A DNA stretch of 64,000 nt from Comamonas sp. NLF-1-9 (GTDB taxonomy: Bacteria > Pseudomonadota > Gammaproteobacteria > Burkholderiales > Burkholderiaceae_C). Below the pieces are notes generated by a model. It was given only the letters and a program-made list of their open reading frames with translations, was not told where the DNA came from and ran no database searches. The stretch is from the NCBI RefSeq assembly GCF_019195435.1, contig NZ_CP078069.1, forward strand, positions 1,302,001-1,366,000, read 5' to 3'. A program made the position numbers and the translations under genes. Shown one piece after another: positions 54,634 to 64,000 of the stretch (positions are counted from its first letter, which is position 1; each line of letters begins with the position of its first letter).

Positions 54634-55641
54634 TCAGAGAAAGTCGGCGCGCAGCTCGGCGCCGCTGCGCGGCGAAAGCAGCGCGGGCGAGAGGTCGAGC
54701 ACCGTCTTGCAGCCATGCTGGCCTGCCTGGTGCAGGCGGTGCACCGCGCGCGCGCAGGCCACGAGCACGCTGGCGGTGAACTCGGGGTTGCTGTCCAGTT
54801 GCAGGCGGAATTCGAGCACGTGCTTGAGCTGGCTGGAGGTGTTGCCGCTGCGGATGACGAAGCCGCCATGCCCCATGCCGGCGTGCTCGGCCGCCAGCTC
54901 CTGGGCGCTGATGAAGTGCACCGTGGTGTCGTAGTCGCTGAAGTAGTTGGGCATGCTCACGATGGCCTCACGCACCGCTTCGGCATTCGCTCCTTCCTTG
55001 AGCACCACGAAGCATTCGCGCCGGTGCTTCTCGCGCGTGGCCAGCTCCGGGCGGCTGCCGCTGCGCACCCGCTCCATCGCCTCGTGCAAGGGAATCGTGT
55101 ACTGCACGCCGCCGGCCACGCCCGGCACATGGCGGATCGCGTCCGAATGCCCCTGGCTCAGGCCCTTGCCCCAGAAGGTGTAGGTGGCGCCGTCGGGCAG
55201 CAGCGCGTCGCCCATCACCCGCTGGATGGAAAACAGCCCAGGATCCCAGCCGGCCGAGATCAAGGCGGTGGTGCCGCCCGCGCGCGCGGCGGCGTCCACC
55301 TTGGCGTAGTGCTCGGGGATGCGGGCGTGGGTGTCGAAGCTGTCGACCAGGTTGAAGTGGCGTGCGAACTCGGGCGTCTGCTCGGGCAGGTCGTCCTTGG
55401 AGCCGCCACAAAGAATGAGCACGTCCACCTTGGAGCGGTGCTGCGCGAGCGCGCTCAAGGGGTAGCTGGCCACGCCGCTGGCCGGATGCACGCCGGCCGG
55501 GTCGCGGCGCGTGTACACGCCGGTGAGCACCATGTCCGGGTTCTTGGCCACGGCCTGCTCGACGCCGCGTCCGAGGTTGCCGTAACCGGCGATGGCCAGA
55601 CGCACGGGGGCCTGGCGATGGTCGTTTTCCTGATGGTTCAT
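54634..55641 (-). CDS. ddh: meso-Diaminopimelate dehydrogenase
   Basis: 335-residue NADPH-dependent enzyme that aminates tetrahydrodipicolinate in one step to meso-2,6-diaminopimelate. Strong resemblance to Corynebacterium Ddh across the length: RLAIAGYGNLGRGVEQAVAK, ILCGGSKDDLPEQTPEFA, ALISAGWDPGLFSIQRV, FWGKGLSQGHSDAIR, SMPNYF and AEHAGMGHGG. The N-terminus is extended by about 10 residues. This bypass of the succinylase steps is uncommon in betaproteobacteria, so acquisition or retention is notable. No dapF or lysA neighbour. Repeat copy 7 lies upstream of the start. Confidence 0.93.
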   Translation of the reverse strand: MNHQENDHRQAPVRLAIAGYGNLGRGVEQAVAKNPDMVLTGVYTRRDPAGVHPASGVASYPLSALAQHRSKVDVLILCGGSKDDLPEQTPEFARHFNLVDSFDTHARIPEHYAKVDAAARAGGTTALISAGWDPGLFSIQRVMGDALLPDGATYTFWGKGLSQGHSDAIRHVPGVAGGVQYTIPLHEAMERVRSGSRPELATREKHRRECFVVLKEGANAEAVREAIVSMPNYFSDYDTTVHFISAQELAAEHAGMGHGGFVIRSGNTSSQLKHVLEFRLQLDSNPEFTASVLVACARAVHRLHQAGQHGCKTVLDLSPALLSPRSGAELRADFL

Positions 55642-55658
55642 TGGGACTTCCTGTTCAT

Positions 55659-55707
55659 GAAAATGCTAGCTTGCAGCGCCCTGCAGCAAAGCGCAAGAAC
55701 GGGATTT
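55659..55707 (-). repeat. Dispersed repeat, copy 7 (divergent)
   Basis: Minus-strand copy reading AAATCCCGTTCTTGCGCTTT, then GGGCGCTGCAAGCTAGCA. It matches copy 2 at about 30 of 49 ungapped positions, with AAATC, GCGCTT, GCGCTG and AGCTA exact. It ends 17 bases upstream of the ddh start codon. It is the most diverged copy. The rest of the gap, 55708-55816, shows nothing recognisable. Confidence 0.5.
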
Positions 55708-55816
55708 GACCCTCATTCGTGCGGGACGCGGCCGGTGCCGGCGTCGCCCGCTTCAGCGGGTGGCGCCCGCGTTCAACGCGATCGTGGGCGCCGGCGCTGA
55801 CGCAGTGCAACAAAAA

Positions 55817-57031
55817 TCATTCGCTTTTCGGCACCGGCCCGCCGCGATACAGCCAGGGCAGGTCAAGTATGCGCTCGCCCAGCAGGCGCAGCGACAGGTC
55901 GCGCGCCAGGCGCAGCGGCCCCACGGCGTGGAAGATCTGCCCGTTGCGCCGCGAGCGCCGCTGCACCGCCGCCACCCGTTGCCAGCGCGCCAGCGCATAA
56001 CGGCGCAGGCGCAGCGGCAGCTCCAGCGCCTGCATCGCCAGCGCGTGCTGCAGTTGCATCGCGTCCTCTATGGCCATGCCCGCGCCCTGGGCCATGTAGG
56101 GGCGCATGGCATGCGCCGCGTCGCCCGCGAGCGCCACGCGGCCCTGGGCCATCTCGTGCGCACCGGCCACGGGCGCGCGTTCGGCCAGCGGCCACAGGCG
56201 CCAGACGCCGCCCGCCTGCCCTGCCGCACGCACCAGGTCTTGCAGCGGCGTGCAGCTGCCGGCAAGGGCTGCGAGCAATTCGGATTCGCTTGCCGCGCAG
56301 TCCCAACCCTCGAGCCCGGGCGGCGGCTGGCCGTGGCGTATGGCCACCAGGTTGAGCAGCGCACCGGCGCGCAGCGGGTAGTGCACCAGATGCAGGCGCG
56401 GCCCGAGCCAGACGGTGACCAGCTCGCTGCGCAGCGGCGCGGGCAAGGCCTGCTGGGCGACCACCGCGCGGTAGGCCAGATGGCCTGACGGCAGCTCGCC
56501 CGCCACACCGGGCAGCAGCGCGCGAACGCGGCTGTGCAGGCCATCGGCGCCAAGCAGCGCGTCGCTCTCCACCTGCAGCTCGCGGCCGTCGGCGCAGCGC
56601 AGCCGGGTGCATACGGCCGCATCGTCTGCGGTGAAGTCCAGCAGCTCGTGCTGCAGTTGCAATTGCACTTCGGCCAGCCCCTGCACCGCCGACAGCAGGA
56701 CGCCGTGCAGGTCGGCGCGGTGGATGGTGAGGTAGTCGCCGCCATGGCGCTCGCTGATCTCGCGCCCCAGGCGCATGCGCGCGAGCTCGCGCCCGTCGAG
56801 CGCGCTGCGCACCTGCAGCAGCGGCGGGCGGCAGGCAAGCGCGCGCAGGGGCGCGGCGAGCCCCCAGGCGTCGAGGCAGCGCACCGCATTGGGGCCGAGC
56901 TGCACGCCCGCGCCGATTTCGCCAAAGGCCTTGGCGCGCTCATGCAGGCGCACCTGCCAGCCCGCCCGCTGGCTCGCAAGCGCTGCGGCCAGACCGGCTA
57001 TGCCGCCGCCTGCAATCAGGATCTGCTGCAT
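55817..57031 (-). CDS. FAD-dependent aromatic monooxygenase (salicylate/3-hydroxybenzoate hydroxylase-like)
   Basis: 404-residue flavoprotein monooxygenase. The Rossmann GxGxxG is in ILIAGGGIAGLAAALAS, the DG motif in LLGADGLHSRVRALL and the GD FAD-binding motif in ALAGDAAHAMRPYMAQGAG. It belongs to the group that hydroxylates small aromatics such as salicylate or hydroxybenzoates; the substrate is not determinable here. The ATG at 57031 was preferred to a TTG two codons upstream. It lies next to acnA on the same strand (102 bases after it). Confidence 0.85.
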   Translation of the reverse strand: MQQILIAGGGIAGLAAALASQRAGWQVRLHERAKAFGEIGAGVQLGPNAVRCLDAWGLAAPLRALACRPPLLQVRSALDGRELARMRLGREISERHGGDYLTIHRADLHGVLLSAVQGLAEVQLQLQHELLDFTADDAAVCTRLRCADGRELQVESDALLGADGLHSRVRALLPGVAGELPSGHLAYRAVVAQQALPAPLRSELVTVWLGPRLHLVHYPLRAGALLNLVAIRHGQPPPGLEGWDCAASESELLAALAGSCTPLQDLVRAAGQAGGVWRLWPLAERAPVAGAHEMAQGRVALAGDAAHAMRPYMAQGAGMAIEDAMQLQHALAMQALELPLRLRRYALARWQRVAAVQRRSRRNGQIFHAVGPLRLARDLSLRLLGERILDLPWLYRGGPVPKSE

Positions 57032-57132
57032 GAACAATCAGGGAGAAGGCCGCCGCCGCGCAAAGCCCTCGGCGACCGGGGACAGGCCAGCGCGCGGCCG
57101 GCGGCCCCCGCAGGCGCGGGCCGGCTGTGCCG

Positions 57133-59922
<2,790 letters not shown>

Positions 59923-60082
59923 TTCTAGATCTCCTTGTAAGTGCAAAACGGAAAGTCGGGCCAGGCCTGCGGCATGCATTGCCCTCGGGCACCCCACACA
60001 GTCTGGGAGTGTACGCCCGCCGGCTGCGCCGATGCCGGGTACCAGGGCATCACCCTTGCGGCAGGCGGCGCAATGCGGGCGG

Positions 60083-60106
60083 AAAAAAGCCCGCGCGGGG
60101 CGGGCT
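60083..60106 (-). terminator. Terminator after the H-NS-like gene
   Basis: Stem AGCCCGC (60088-60094) with GCGGGCT (60100-60106) on either side of a 5-base loop, followed on the minus strand by a T run (complement of 60083-60088). It follows the H-NS-like stop by about 27 bases and precedes acnA on the same strand. Confidence 0.8.
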
Positions 60107-60132
60107 TGGCAGGCAAGAGGCCGTGGTTCGCC

Positions 60133-60426
60133 TCAAATGGCAAATTGCGTGCGATCCTGGCCTTGTATCCACTTGGGCGGCTTGCCCCGACCGGTCCAGG
60201 TTTGGCCGGTGGCCGGATTGCGGTACTTGGGCGCCACCTTGCTCACCGTGCCAGCGGCGCGCGTGCGGCGACCCGAGGGAAACACGTCGGTAACGGTAAG
60301 TTCGAATTCCGCCACGGTCTGGCGCACTCTGGCAAGAGCGTCGGCAACTTCCTTTTCACGCGCGTCGCGGATTTGGGCGTCCAATGCCTCACGCTGCTGC
60401 AGCAATTCCTTGTAACTGGTCGTCAT
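60133..60426 (-). CDS. H-NS family nucleoid-associated protein
   Basis: 97-residue H-NS-type protein: an N-terminal coiled coil (about 1-40, QREALDAQIRDAREKEV) for oligomerisation and a C-terminal DNA-binding domain with the core TWTGRGKPPKW. The linker holds SGRRTRAAGTVSKV. It is the short beta/gamma form. It has a good -10 (TATAAT) 48 bases upstream and its own terminator, so it is probably monocistronic and strongly expressed. Family H-NS proteins silence AT-rich DNA. Confidence 0.9.
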   Translation of the reverse strand: MTTSYKELLQQREALDAQIRDAREKEVADALARVRQTVAEFELTVTDVFPSGRRTRAAGTVSKVAPKYRNPATGQTWTGRGKPPKWIQGQDRTQFAI

Positions 60427-60473
60427 GATTATCCTGAATGGTTGATCCTGAAGTTGAAAGGCAATGCGGCGCG

Positions 60474-60479
60474 ATTATA
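60474..60479 (-). promoter_or_regulatory. -10 (TATAAT) for the H-NS-like gene
   Basis: A perfect TATAAT on the minus strand 48 bases before the ATG, giving a leader of about 40 bases. The -35 region (TGCAAT, 60497-60502 at 17 bases) is a weak match. Confidence 0.5.
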
Positions 60480-60611
60480 AGACCAGTTTGGCTGCAATTG
60501 CATGCTCGCGCGCTGGATTCTCATGGTTTCGAAGTGCTACTACTGCCCATTACCCGAATCCGCGCTGCAGGCGGTGCACAATCGGCACCCGGACTTGGCT
60601 GCGGGATGGCA

Positions 60612-61466
60612 ATGGCTTTATATTGTGCGGGCGATATTCAGGGCTGCGACGGCGCATTGGAGCGACTGCTCGCGCTAATCGGTTTTTCTCCGAGCCGCGA
60701 CACGCTGTATCTGCTGGGCGATCTGGTCAACCGCGGCCCCGATTCGGTCGCGGTATTGCAGCGCTGCATGGCGCTGGCGGGCAGCGTACAGGTCTTGCTC
60801 GGCAACCACGATCTGCATCTGCTGGCCGTGGCCCAGGGCGTGCGCCCGCCTTCCAGGCGCGACACGCTGGACGCGCTGCTCGCGCACCCGCAGCGCGCCG
60901 CCATGCTGGACTGGCTGCGCCATCAGCCGCTGGCACGCCAGGTGCACCACGGGGGCGAGGCCATGCTGCTGGTACATGCAGGCGTCTTGCCGGCATGGAC
61001 ACCGCAGCAAACCCTGGCGCTTGCGGGTGAGGTGCAGCAGGCGCTCAGCGGAGCGCACTGGCAGGCGTTTTTGCAGCAGATGTACGGCAATGAACCCGCC
61101 TGCTGGCACGAGGAGCTGCAGGGCATGGACAGGCTGCGCGTAGTGGTCAACGCGCTCACCCGGGTGCGTTTTTGCTCACTGCAGGGTGTGATGGATTTTT
61201 CCAGCAGCGAAAGCGCGCGCCAGGCGCCGGCGGGGCTGCTGCCCTGGTTCGAACTGCCGGGGCGCAAGACGCAGGGGCAGCTGACGGTGTTTGGCCATTG
61301 GTCGACGCTGGGCTGGATGAGCCGAGCCGACCTGCTCGCCCTCGATACCGGTTGCGTCTGGGGCGGCAGCCTGAGTGCGGTGCGCTTTGGCAGCACGCTG
61401 GCCGAACGCGAGCACCTCCAGGTTGAGTGCGCGCAGGCCCAGGCGCCGGGCGCGGCGCACGCCTGA
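60612..61466 (+). CDS. apaH: Symmetrical diadenosine tetraphosphatase ApaH
   Basis: 284-residue calcineurin-like phosphatase hydrolysing Ap4A and removing diadenosine caps from RNA. Motifs are CAGDIQGCDGAL (Asp, His replaced by Gln-Gly-Cys typical of the ApaH branch), LGDLVNRGPDS, LGNHDLH and FGHWSTLG. The start was set at ATG 60612 (MALYCAGDIQG); an ATG two codons earlier, at 60606, is possible. It is divergent from the H-NS-like gene over 185 bases. Confidence 0.93.
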   Translation: MALYCAGDIQGCDGALERLLALIGFSPSRDTLYLLGDLVNRGPDSVAVLQRCMALAGSVQVLLGNHDLHLLAVAQGVRPPSRRDTLDALLAHPQRAAMLDWLRHQPLARQVHHGGEAMLLVHAGVLPAWTPQQTLALAGEVQQALSGAHWQAFLQQMYGNEPACWHEELQGMDRLRVVVNALTRVRFCSLQGVMDFSSSESARQAPAGLLPWFELPGRKTQGQLTVFGHWSTLGWMSRADLLALDTGCVWGGSLSAVRFGSTLAEREHLQVECAQAQAPGAAHA

Positions 61467-61476
61467 GCGGCGCCGC

Positions 61477-62919
61477 TCAGGCGGCGTTTTGCTCGCTCGC
61501 TTGCGGCGCCTTGAAGAGCGCGGCCAGCACGCGCCGCTGCTTGATGTTGGAAGACACCCGCGGACGCGCGGCGGCCGGGGCCTGCTCCCAGCTCGGCGCG
61601 GCTTGCGGCGCGCTGCCGGGCTCATAGGGGCGATCAAAGAAGGGGTCGCGCGACGGCACGAAGCCGGGCGCCGCATGGCGGTGGCTGCGCGGCGAGCGTG
61701 TGCTCTCGCGCTCCGTGCGCGCGCCGTGGGTGCCGTCGCGATGGCGGCCCTCGCCGTGGCGCGTGGACGGACGCTCGTCCCTGAGCTGCAGGGGCTGCAC
61801 TTCGACCTTTTTCTTGAGCAGCTTCTCGAGCTCGCCCATCAGGCGTGCGTCGCGCTCGGTCACCAGCGTGACCGCAAGGCCCGAAGCGCCGGCGCGGCCG
61901 GTACGGCCGATGCGGTGCACGTAATCTTCGGCGTTGAAGGGCACGTCGTGGTTGAACACCGCCGGCACGTCCTTGATGTCCAACCCGCGCGCGGCCACGT
62001 CGGTGCAGACCAGCAGGTCCACCTCGCCACTCTTGAAGGCTTCCAGCGCCTTCAGGCGCTCGTCCTGGCTTTTGTCGCCGTGCAGCGCCGCGGTCTTCAG
62101 GCCGTCGCGCGCCAGCGCGCGGGTCAGGCGCGCGCAGCCGAGCTTGCTGTTGACGAAGATGAAAGCCTGGGTGAGTGCGCGCTCCCTGAGCACCTGGCGG
62201 ATGGCCGCACGCTTGCCGTCTTCGCTCACGCCGTAAAAGCACTGCTCCACGGTGGACGCCGTGGCGTTGGGGCGCGCGACCTCGATGGTCACCGGATCGT
62301 GCAGGTAGCTCGCGGCCAGGCGCTTGATCTCGGGCGAGAAGGTGGCCGAAAAGAGCAGCGTGGTGCGCTCTTTGGGCAGATAGGACAGGATGCGCTGCAA
62401 GTCCGGCAGAAAGCCGATGTCCAGCATGCGGTCGGCCTCGTCGAGCACCACGTATTCCACGTGGTTGAGCACCACGTTCCTGGCTTCGATATGGTCGAGC
62501 AGGCGCCCGGGCGTGGCCACCAGCACCTCCACGCCCTTCTTGAGCTCGGCCGTCTGCGGTTTCATGTCCATGCCGCCGAACACCACGGTGGAGCGCAGCT
62601 GCGTGTACTTGGCGTAGAGCGCCACCTGCTCGGCCACCTGGTCGGCGAGCTCGCGCGTAGGCAGCAGCACCAGCGCGCGCACCGGGTGGCGCGCGGGCGA
62701 AGCGGAGGTGTTTTCGTGCGCCAGCATGCGCTGCAGCAGCGGCAGCGCGAAGGCCGCCGTCTTGCCGGTACCGGTCTGGGCCGCACCCATCACGTCCTTG
62801 CCGGTGAGTACCACCGGTATGGCTTGTGCCTGAATGGGGGTCATGGTCTCGTAGCCCATGTCGGCTACGGCGCGCTGCAAGGGGTCAGCCAGCGCTACTG
62901 ATTGATAAAGCGTCGTCAT
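61477..62919 (-). CDS. rhlE: ATP-dependent RNA helicase RhlE (DEAD-box)
   Basis: 480-residue DEAD-box helicase. Q motif YETMTPIQAQAIPVVL, motif I AAQTGTGKT, DEAD in VLDEADRMLDIGF, SAT in LFSATFSPEIKRL and the C-terminal HRIGRTGRAGASG. The last ~95 residues are Arg/Ser/His-rich, usual for RhlE tails. The true start is ATG 62919 (MTTLYQSVA); upstream codons in the frame are Arg/Cys-rich. Its stop is 10 bases from the convergent apaH stop. Confidence 0.96.
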   Translation of the reverse strand: MTTLYQSVALADPLQRAVADMGYETMTPIQAQAIPVVLTGKDVMGAAQTGTGKTAAFALPLLQRMLAHENTSASPARHPVRALVLLPTRELADQVAEQVALYAKYTQLRSTVVFGGMDMKPQTAELKKGVEVLVATPGRLLDHIEARNVVLNHVEYVVLDEADRMLDIGFLPDLQRILSYLPKERTTLLFSATFSPEIKRLAASYLHDPVTIEVARPNATASTVEQCFYGVSEDGKRAAIRQVLRERALTQAFIFVNSKLGCARLTRALARDGLKTAALHGDKSQDERLKALEAFKSGEVDLLVCTDVAARGLDIKDVPAVFNHDVPFNAEDYVHRIGRTGRAGASGLAVTLVTERDARLMGELEKLLKKKVEVQPLQLRDERPSTRHGEGRHRDGTHGARTERESTRSPRSHRHAAPGFVPSRDPFFDRPYEPGSAPQAAPSWEQAPAAARPRVSSNIKQRRVLAALFKAPQASEQNAA

Positions 62920-62965
62920 GAACCCGCAATTGTCGCATTGCAACAAAAAACGGGCAAATCGGGCT

Positions 62966-63832
62966 TCAAAGCGTGCGCGCGCCGAAGGTGTCGCAGGACT
63001 GCACCGAGCCGCTCTGGTAGCCCTGGGTGAACCAGCGCACACGCTGGGCGCTGCTGCCATGGGTGAAGGCGTCGGGGCGCACGACGCCGCTGCTTTTGCG
63101 CTGCAGCGTATCGTCGCCGATCTGCTCGGCGGCGTTCACTGCCGATGCGATGTCGCCCTGCTCCAGCCAGCCCTTGGCCTGCTGCGAATGCTGCGCCCAG
63201 ACGCCGGCGTAGCAGTCGGCCTGCAACTCCAGGCGCACCGAGAGGGCGTTTTGCTCGCGCTCGCTGATGCGCCCGCGCATGCCGTCCACCTTGGCGCTGG
63301 TGCCGAGCACGGTCTGCACATGATGGCCGACCTCGTGCGCGACGACGTAGGCGCGCGCGAACACGCCGGGCGCCCCGAGCTGGCGGGCCATGGTGTCAAA
63401 AAAGTCCATGTCCAGATACACCTTGTGGTCGCCGGGGCAATAGAACGGGCCCATGGCCGACTGCCCGGTGCCGCAGGCCGTGGGCGTGGCACCGCGAAAC
63501 AGTACCAGGCGCGGCGCCGGATACTGGCCACCGCCCTTGCGGAAGATGTCCGTCCAGACGTCTTCCGTGGAAGCGAGCACGGTGGACACGAAGGCCGCCT
63601 GCCGGTCGTCCTGCGGCGGCTGGCCAGCCGGCACCTGGGCGCTTTGCGGGGCGCCGCCGCCCGAGAGCAGCTCCAGCGTGGTCAAGGGATTGATGCCGAA
63701 TACGCCCCAGCCGACGAGCGCCAGCACCACCGCGCCTATGCCCAGGCTGCGCCCGCCCAGGCCGAATCCGCCCCCGCCTGCACCGCGGCGATCTTCGACG
63801 TTTTCCGACCGACGTTCGCCTTCCCAACGCAT
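62966..63832 (-). CDS. ypfJ: Neutral zinc metallopeptidase (YpfJ-type)
   Basis: 288-residue membrane-anchored metalloprotease. A basic N-terminus and one hydrophobic segment (RSLGIGAVVLALVGWGVFG) precede the periplasmic peptidase with zinc motif VVAHEVGHHVQTVLG; the downstream ELQADCYAGVWAQ gives the third ligand. The start at ATG 63832 (MRWEGERRSENVEDRRG) matches the family; the longer open frame is not conserved. It precedes rhlE on the same strand by 46 bases and is divergent from pcp. Confidence 0.92.
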   Translation of the reverse strand: MRWEGERRSENVEDRRGAGGGGFGLGGRSLGIGAVVLALVGWGVFGINPLTTLELLSGGGAPQSAQVPAGQPPQDDRQAAFVSTVLASTEDVWTDIFRKGGGQYPAPRLVLFRGATPTACGTGQSAMGPFYCPGDHKVYLDMDFFDTMARQLGAPGVFARAYVVAHEVGHHVQTVLGTSAKVDGMRGRISEREQNALSVRLELQADCYAGVWAQHSQQAKGWLEQGDIASAVNAAEQIGDDTLQRKSSGVVRPDAFTHGSSAQRVRWFTQGYQSGSVQSCDTFGARTL

Positions 63833-63862
63833 GCCTTGCTCCAAGTGCAGTAAATTGCAGCG

Positions 63863-64000
63863 ATGGTAACGCCAGCTCCCGCCCCCCCGCCTGCCACCCG
63901 GGCCGCTGCACGCCCGACGGTGCTGGTCACCGGGTTTGACGCCTTTGGCGAGCATGCGGTCAACCCCTCGGCCCAGGTGGCCCAGGCGCTGCACCGGCGC
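63863..64000 (+). CDS. pcp: Pyroglutamyl-peptidase I (pyrrolidone-carboxylate peptidase), 5' part
   Basis: The first 46 codons of a gene that runs off the window. After a Pro/Ala-rich extension of about 20 residues (MVTPAPAPPPATRAAARPT) the diagnostic VLVTGFDAFGEHAVNPSAQV appears, the N-terminal signature of cysteine peptidases that remove N-terminal pyroglutamate. The catalytic Glu, Cys and His lie beyond the window, so activity cannot be verified. It is divergent from ypfJ with 30 bases between the starts. Confidence 0.78.
   Translation, partial: MVTPAPAPPPATRAAARPTVLVTGFDAFGEHAVNPSAQVAQALHRR

Noticed and set aside
55708..55816. A hidden gene or riboswitch between ddh and the FAD monooxygenase
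   Set aside because: No start, ribosome site or conserved RNA motif is visible beyond repeat copy 7.

Overview
This is a GC-rich, densely coded chromosomal segment of a betaproteobacterium, most likely a member of the Comamonadaceae (Acidovorax/Comamonas relatives). The evidence is protein-level resemblance (HrcA, RapZ, L25, Prs, the short HmgA family, H-NS-like protein), a complete cbb3 oxidase locus with a predicted Anr/Fnr promoter, and the gene order. The genus cannot be fixed from the sequence. The content is overwhelmingly chromosomal core: no integrase, transposase, phage module, CRISPR array or plasmid gene was seen, and no obviously new multigene defence or biosynthetic system. The most unusual signal is non-coding: a short dispersed repeat with seven recognisable copies. 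One copy lies in frame inside the tRNA methyltransferase gene trmJ, and another supplies the stop codon of mutY.

Layout. 1-4.8 kb: tRNA(CAU), hrcA, then nadK-recN-rapZ. 4.9-7 kb: a MITE-like inverted-repeat element and the overlapping mutM-mutY oxidised-guanine repair pair. 7-12.7 kb: TPR protein-lolB-ispE, tRNA-Gln, prs, rplY, pth. 12.7-17.1 kb: an amidase followed by a TRAP transporter (Q-M-P). 17.2-19.3 kb: hmgA and a divergent IclR regulator with a palindromic operator between them. 19.3-24.9 kb: folE, nudB and folA (folate synthesis) interleaved with a clsB/ybhP-type lipid pair and hypotheticals. 24.9-34.7 kb: lipA, then the cbb3 oxidase locus: ccoI-ccoS and ccoN-O-Q-P-G with two small membrane proteins, plus a TauE/SafE-type protein. 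34.8-43.1 kb: xth, a low-molecular-weight phosphatase, glnA, a CinA-like protein, an EI24-type membrane protein, and a set of SDR/MDR/thioesterase genes. 43.2-45.3 kb: murI, a conserved acidic protein, and a four-tRNA cluster (Gly-Cys-Gly-Leu). 45.4-51.3 kb: the proteostasis block tig-clpP-clpX-lon. 51.5-57 kb: cysE, trmJ, suhB, a thermonuclease-like protein, ddh (one-step meso-DAP synthesis), and an FAD monooxygenase. 57.1-64 kb: acnA, an H-NS-like protein, apaH, rhlE, a YpfJ-type metalloprotease, and the start of pcp.

How the genes work together. ccoNOQP encode the high-affinity oxidase; ccoG and ccoI handle copper and ccoS assembly. An Fnr/Anr box and a correctly spaced -10 precede ccoN, so low oxygen should induce it. 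The tig-clpP-clpX-lon order places a folding factor beside two ATP-dependent proteases; a hairpin between clpP and clpX may tune their ratio. No gene-free stretch exceeds 300 bases. The largest gaps (1-171, 4844-5070, 33885-34066, 55642-55816 and 60427-60611) hold only the elements listed or nothing recognisable. Start codons were re-chosen from family N-termini and Shine-Dalgarno spacing, because GC-rich sequence extends many open frames upstream of the true start.
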